This document shows, one piece after another, positions 59,046 through 64,000 of a stretch of 64,000 nt of DNA (positions within the stretch are counted from its first letter, which is position 1; every line of letters starts with the position of its first letter). The stretch comes from Chaetomium olivaceum (taxonomy: Eukaryota > Ascomycota > Sordariomycetes > Sordariales > Chaetomiaceae): assembly GCA_039881045.1 (NCBI GenBank), contig JAYWVB010000015.1:636691-700690 (forward strand). The letters are read 5' to 3'. A program made the position numbers and the translations under genes. Under the pieces are notes generated by a model, which had not been told where the DNA came from, searched no databases, and saw nothing but the letters and a program-made list of their open reading frames with translations.

Positions 59046-60059
59046 ATGGAGTCGCTCCTATCACTCGCCTTTGACAATCTGTCGTCCTTCGACGGCGGCA
59101 AGATCAAGAAGGGCCTAAAACAAGTCGAGGGCCTTCTCGCGCAGATTTGCCTCCTGGGCCCAAGCAGTCCGAGGAAGCATGCCGCCGACCACGGCCGAGA
59201 CCGAGAACAGCCGTCGCGCAAGGTGCTCGCCGACCTCTCGGGCGACCCGGCCTTCCGCGAGTTCTTCAAACTGCAGGAGGGATTTGAATGGAACATTGCC
59301 CAGCGCCTGCTCACAACCCTTGACTGGCTGGTCGTTCGCGGCGGCGACGGCCAGTACGACCTCCTCATCGTCAATGCGCTGGACCTCATCCAGGGCGCAC
59401 TTCTCCTCCACCCAGCGAGCAAAGCCCTCTTTTCGCGGAGCGTACACATGAACGTATGTTCACCCCCTCCTTCTCCCCTCCCGGTCCCCTTCACCCCCTT
59501 CTCCTCCCATACTCACACCCACCCCACCCCCACACCCGCCAAAAACTAATCCCCGTCACTCCACCACACACAGCTCCTCCTCGACCTCCTCGAACCCATC
59601 AACTGCCCCGCCATCCAGTCCGCCACCATCATCACGCTCGTGGTCGCCCTCCTCGACATGCCGCAGAACACGCGCGTGTTTGAGCAGCTCGACGGCCTGC
59701 TCACCGTCACCTCCCTCTTCAAGAGCCGCGAGACGGGCCGCGAGGTGAAATTCCGCCTGACCGAGTTCTTGTACTTCTACCTCACCCCCGAGGAACCCTC
59801 CATCCCCCGCGCCGCCGCCGCCGCTGGTGCTGCGTCGGGTTTGATGCAGCGGAGCCCTAGTAAGCTGGCCAAGGTGTTTGGTTCTAGTACGAGTGGTGGA
59901 GGGGAAAGGGGAGGAGAGCAGAGGCAGGAGGGGGAGGATGGCGCCACGCTGTCCGTGGAGGAGAAGAAGCTGTTTGTGGATCGCTATCTGCCGGGCGTGG
60001 TGGATGAGTTGTTGAAGGATCTGGATACGTATAAGCCGTTTGGCGGGGTGTTGAGTTGA
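59046..60059 (+). CDS. Cdc14-family component of the septation initiation network
   Basis: Exons 59046-59453 and 59574-60059, 297 residues, in phase (SVHMN-LLLDLLEPIN). The protein is a helical repeat fold: MESLLSLAFDNLSSFDGGKI, KKGLKQVEGLLAQICLLG, DPAFREFFKLQEGFEWNIAQ, RLLTTLDWLV, QSATIITLVVALLDMPQNTR, FEQLDGLLTVTSLFKSRETG, KFRLTEFLYFYLTPE, and a C-terminal FVDRYLPGVVDELLKDLDTY. This matches the fungal Cdc14 SIN family (not the Cdc14 phosphatase), which binds and supports the Sid1 kinase in septum formation. An Arg/Ser/Gly-rich insert separates the last helix. Start is the first ATG, in CAACAATGG context. Confidence 0.9.
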
Positions 60060-60651
60060 GTGTGTGAGAGAGAGGGGCGGGTAGTGGGTGTTGGAGACTT
60101 GCGCCGAAGCCATCTCCTGATTTCTGGGTTGGCTGCTTTTTTCTTCTTTTCCTTGCTCCTTTACAGCCGGCGTTGCTTGGTTTTTTTTTTTTTTCTTCTT
60201 CCTTCGAAATCAGTCACATTTGGCGCGATTCTAATGTGCTAGGCCGGCGTTGCCTATCATATTTTCTTGCTCTCCTTTTCTGGATCCCCAACGCGGATAG
60301 GATCCCGTTTGCATACTGTGCCGTCGCACTGCTCGGCGTTTCTTTGCTGGCATATTGGGGTGGGAGTCATGTTCTGCTGATGCATAGAGAGCATGGCGTT
60401 CCTGGAGGTTGTCTTTTTAGATCTTATACCATCATTGCTGCACAGCTAGTTGCTAGAATTGAGCATGTTACCGTTGACAATGGGAATCGGGAGATAATAA
60501 TTCGTTGAAAGATGCCAAATGCGAGTTCAAGTCCCCTCTAGGGGCTACTCACAGGGGCTGAGATGATAAAGTGAAATATCCATATATTGCTACAGATCAT
60601 CATCATCATCGTATATAGCATCCATCTTCAACGCATAACAACCGTTTCGTC
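60060..60651. other. 3' flank between convergent genes
   Basis: T-rich 3' UTR-like sequence with a 14-base T run at 60181-60194 and a CATCATCATC tract near 60599. No gene. Confidence 0.65.
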
Positions 60652-62353
60652 TCACTTCGGCCGCTCGCCTGGACTCGGCATCCCGGCATATGGCGACGGC
60701 CCCCATGTGGGGGACATCTGCCCTATCTCAGACCCGTACAGCTCATACCGCTCCCGGGCATCCTCGCTCTCACGCGACCTATTCGTGCCCGGCGTGATGG
60801 CCAGCCCGACTGGTGTCTGCCCCTCCTCCCTCATCCTCGAGTCGATCTCAACCGGCACCGCGATATCCCCGGGCCCATGAGGCTGCAGCGGCACGCCACC
60901 CCGATCCAGGCCGGGCGTCGTCATGGGCGAAGTATTATGCGTCTCCGAGTAGGGCCCAACCGCCGGCGCGGGGCCGAAGTAATCCTGCACCAGCCCGCCC
61001 CTCTCGCTCCGCGACATCATATCCGAAGTCGCATCCGACATCTCCCTCTCCCTCCCACTCCTCCCCGTCGCGCTACCCCCAACAACCCTCCCCACCATCC
61101 CCGCCGGTCTCGGCCGCACACTACTCTCCCCATCCCCCATACCCACCACACCCACACCCTCACCAGCCCGCCCAGCAGCAGCAGCAGCAGCCGCCTGCCT
61201 CCTCCTCCTCCTCCTCACACACCACCACCACACCCCGATACCAACCAACGCGCCCACGCCCACCACCACCCCCACCGCAATCCCCGCCGTCGCCCCGGCA
61301 CTCAACTCCCCGGAGCCCACATCCACCACACTGACCCCACTCACCGTCGGCTCGACCGCATTCTCCACACAATGCGCCTTGCCCGTGAGCAGCGTACACG
61401 ACTGCGTGACTTTACAGCACCCGCCACCCAGCGTCTCGGCACAAGTAATCTGGCCCGTCGTACACCCCCGGCGCGATCAAGCCGGGGTCGATGGACACGG
61501 TGGGCGCGGCCGTCAGGTCGAACACACACTGCCCGCCGCCGCTCCCACCGCCATCAACCGAGACGCAGCGCTGGGCATACTTGCAGCACCCCCCGCCGAG
61601 GGAGGTCGGGCACTGGAACTCGGACGTGCCCGTGCAGCTGCGCGGGCAGCAGGCGCTACCCGGGAGGTGAGGGTGGCGGTGGTGCCGGCGGCGGTGCGCG
61701 TGGTCACCAGGTCGCATTGGTAGCGCGACGCGTCGCACGGCGAGTTGCACCGCGACCCGATGCGGCAGCAGCCGACGGCCGTGAGGTTGTTCGGGTCGAT
61801 TATGCAGCTGTGAGGGGGGGAGATGGGGAGGTTAGGTTGGGTTGGTTTGCGTTGGGTTGGGTTAGGTTGGGTTGGGTTAGGGGAGGGGAGGGGGGGAGGG
61901 GAGGTTTGGATAGGGGTTTGTTGCTTTCGTTTTGGGGGGGGGGGAAGGGGGTTTAGGGGTTGGGGAGGGACGGGAAAGGAAGGGAGGGAGGTACGCACTA
62001 CTCGTCGTTTTTGCAGCAGTGACCCTCGCCTATGCTACCGATCGAGTCGCCTATCCGCGGTTGTCAGTGATGGGTTGTGGTTGAGAAGGGGGAAAAGTCA
62101 GGGAGAGGGAGGTTGCCAACGAACATGGATGAGAATCTGGATTGCAGCCGCCCTGGCGCTTGTCCAGCACTGCATGTGCCGGCCTCATGTTGTATTGTCG
62201 CGGCGACAGGATGGCTCCGGTCTCAACCGCCACAAACCGCTCATGCTCATGCTCGTGCTCATCATGCTCATGCGCGATGGCGGCGGTGGTAGGAATACTC
62301 GCAAGCAGCCAGCCGGCGGTGACGGCGGTAAGAACCCCACTAAAAGAAACCAT
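60652..62353 (-). CDS. Secreted/type I membrane Cys-rich protein with His-rich propeptide, two frame breaks
   Basis: Exons 62353-62125, 62050-61999 and 61807-60652. A signal peptide (VSFSGVLTAVTAGWLLASI, then PTTAAIA) is followed at once by HEHDEHEHEHERF, then a likely Kex2 site (VLDKR before QGGC). A Cys-rich ectodomain follows: CNPDSHPC-DSIGSIGEGHCCKND, CCRIGSRCNSPC, CCPRSCTGTSEFQC, LGGGCCKYAQRC, GCTTGQITCAETLGGGCCKV. The tandem LGGGCCK units suggest a repeated disulfide module. A glycine/valine-rich transmembrane helix (AGIAVGVVVGVGALVGIGVW) then leads to an arginine stop-transfer (CVRRRRRR) and a 130-residue cytosolic tail. Exon 3 needs a one-base insertion at a C-run (61659-61661) and a one-base deletion at a five-C run (61465-61469) to keep this frame; both are homopolymers. 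I recognise the layout as a fungal surface protein but not its function. Confidence 0.7.
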
Positions 62354-62951
62354 TGCGCGCAGTCTCACTACTGTGTAGCTATGCGACAACCGGTATGTGG
62401 TGAGGCTGCAACAAAGGACGACGATGGACACTCAAAGACGGGCGTCCGTCGAAGAGACGGGGGGTCACGGGTAGTGACAGCACTCAGCCTGATGTGCGTG
62501 GGAGGAATGCGACGGTCACGAATTTTGTTTGCTGAGCGAACAACATCTTCTCTCTCTCTCAGGGCTTTCAAAAAGACACCGGGCTCCTCCCTCATGCAAG
62601 TCATCCGCAACGGGATAAGACAAGGGGTCTTCGGGCAATAGCCCCACCCCCCGTGCGACCCCCCCGTGCGACCCCCCCGGGCTATCTGGGGCTGTCTGGG
62701 CGGGAGAGTCGGTGTTTGTGTCAGCCACCATGCCGGTCTTGGGCCAATGGTAGGGCTTGCCGTCTTCCCGGACGGGAAGATCATTCGTCGCCGCCGACCA
62801 CAAAGTCGAGTGCAACGTGGAGGCAACAAAGAGGTGAGGGGAGGGTGGGAAGACGAGAAAGACTCACCACACCACCACCCCCCTACATGTGTTGTCACGC
62901 CAAGATGGTGACTGACGAAGACAAGAACAGAACAACTTGAAGTATCCAACA
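62354..62951. other. Intergenic region
   Basis: Upstream of the Cys-rich protein and downstream of the MFS gene. Contains a direct CCGTGCGACCCCCC duplication (62650-62679). No gene supported. Confidence 0.55.
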
Positions 62952-64000
62952 TCAACACCAACACCAACACCAACACCTGGGTATCTCGCTTCTCGCATGC
63001 CGCATACTTCCAACATGACAACCAACATATATGATATGTCTCCCTCCACACCCACCCCCCCAACCTTTCCCTCCTCTACCTCCCTGATCCAACCCCCTAT
63101 CCATCCCCTCCCTCCACCTCGCGCCATACCTCCTCAGCGCCCAGACGGCCGCATTCCCCGTCACCAGCGCAAACAAGCCGACCATGGTACACAGCCAGCC
63201 ATTCCCCATGACCTCGATCAACGGCTGGGCAACCACGCTGCCCACACACGAGAAGATATTCCTCACAAAGTTATTCAGCGCAATGCCACTGCTGCTCCGG
63301 CGCGGCATGAACTCGGTCAGCATCGTCGTCGTCGCCCCAAACACCAGCATGCTGCCCAGCCCGAACCCAAACTCGGCCACGCTCGCCACCATGAAATGCG
63401 CCCCGCGTTCCGCCGCCCACCCGTACCAGACCATCGCCGCCGGGTACAGCGTCGCCGCCAGCCACATGTTCTCGCGCGCCCGGTCCTCCGGCAGGTACAC
63501 CAGCCCGCCCTCCGCATCATACCTCCCCGCGCGCCTCGCCTCGCGCGCCATGATGTAATCGATCCAGCGCCCGCCGAAGGCGGCCGCGAGGATGTACCCC
63601 AGGGAAGGGGCCAGATAGCAGGCGCCCAGGGGGATGGGGGGGAAGGAGTAGGGCGGGGAGGAGAAGGTGGATTGGATGGAGATGTTGAGGATGAAGAGGG
63701 CGAAGAAGGCGATGGAGGCGCTGTAGACGGTGATGAAGACGGGCGGGGGCGGAGGTGGAGCACGACGGAGAGCGGGTCGATGAAGAAGCGCTTGAGGTGG
63801 GCGGCTGTGGTGACGGTGTGGTGTTTGATGGATTGGGTTGTTGTGGAGACGCGCTGGAGGGGGTTGGTTGGGTCGGCGGTGGTTGGGGGTGGGGTTGTGG
63901 TTGTGGTTGTGATTGTCGTTGTGGTGGTGGTAGCGGGTGGTGGTGATGGTGATGGTGGCCTGGCGAGTGCTCGGGGAGACAGAAGAGCAGCATCAGCAGC
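62952..64000 (-). CDS. MFS transporter (DHA1-like), C-terminal half only
   Basis: The gene enters from beyond the window end and runs to a stop at 62952. Visible are a central cytosolic loop (LQRVSTTTQSIKHHTVTTAA, then HLKRFFIDPLSVVLHL) and six hydrophobic helices: PVFITVYSASIAFFALFIL, PLGACYLAPSLGYILAAAF, NMWLAATLYPAAMVWYGW, FMVASVAEFGFGLGSMLVFG, NNFVRNIFSCVGSVVAQPL, and WLCTMVGLFALVTGNAAVWA. Between the second and third is IDYIMAREARRAGRYDAEGG, the loop common in fungal DHA1 (Qdr/polyamine/multidrug) transporters. The frame changes by one base at a GGGGG run (63745-63749) between HLR and PPPPVF; with one more base the loop and helix 7 are continuous. The last about 60 residues after MDRGLDQ are Gly/Val/Leu repeats and may be read-through. 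Confidence 0.8.

Overview
The window is nuclear DNA of a filamentous ascomycete, most likely a Sordariomycete. The evidence is short introns (about 50-200 nt) with GTANGT/GTGAGT donors, CTAAC-type branch sites and YAG acceptors, C-rich leaders before start codons, and gene families typical of such fungi (Pom1-type DYRK kinase, SIN component Cdc14, Pex24p/dysferlin peroxin, GGPP synthase, Mim2, AIM24, DUF1279). No tRNA, rRNA, CRISPR array, prophage or complete transposon was found. Exon borders were worked out by hand from splice signals and reading phase.

Layout. 0.2-0.9 kb: CsbD-like stress protein (+). 4.3-5.4 kb: NmrA-like NAD(P)-binding protein (+). 7.9-10.0 kb: adenosine deaminase-related (ADGF/CECR1) protein whose catalytic residues are replaced (-). 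12.1-14.0 kb: DAO-type FAD oxidoreductase (-). 14.7-17.2 kb: eIF2-beta (-) and Mim2 (+) diverging from a 0.6 kb shared promoter. 17.5-18.3 kb: MARVEL/Nce102-like membrane protein (-). 19.8-22.1 kb: PNGase A-like amidase (-). 22.9-23.9 kb: DUF1279 mitochondrial protein (-). 25.2-26.8 kb: AIM24 (+). 28.6-30.7 kb: unrecognised protein (+). 32.1-34.6 kb: TPR/F-box/LRR gene (-), disrupted at its 3' end. 34.6-46.9 kb: gene-poor, microsatellite-rich stretch with one small cysteine-rich protein (39.3-39.6 kb) and two possible gene relics. 47.1-51.5 kb: Pom1-type kinase (-). 53.9-55.7 kb: peroxin (+), convergent with GGPP synthase (-, 55.9-57.3 kb). 59.0-60.1 kb: Cdc14 (+). 60.7-62.4 kb: secreted/membrane Cys-rich protein (-). 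63.0-64.0 kb: 3' half of an MFS transporter (-), cut by the window end.

The genes are mostly unrelated housekeeping, organelle and polarity functions; I see no biosynthetic cluster. The most important overall observation is that many genes, including conserved ones (Pom1, GGPP synthase), change reading frame by one base at a homopolymer or short repeat, and good family-like protein sequence resumes in the new frame. This is most simply explained by sequence errors in the assembly, although real decay cannot be excluded for the F-box gene and the 45.3 kb locus. The best biological lead is the ADGF-family protein that has lost its metal-binding and catalytic residues while keeping an intact reading frame.
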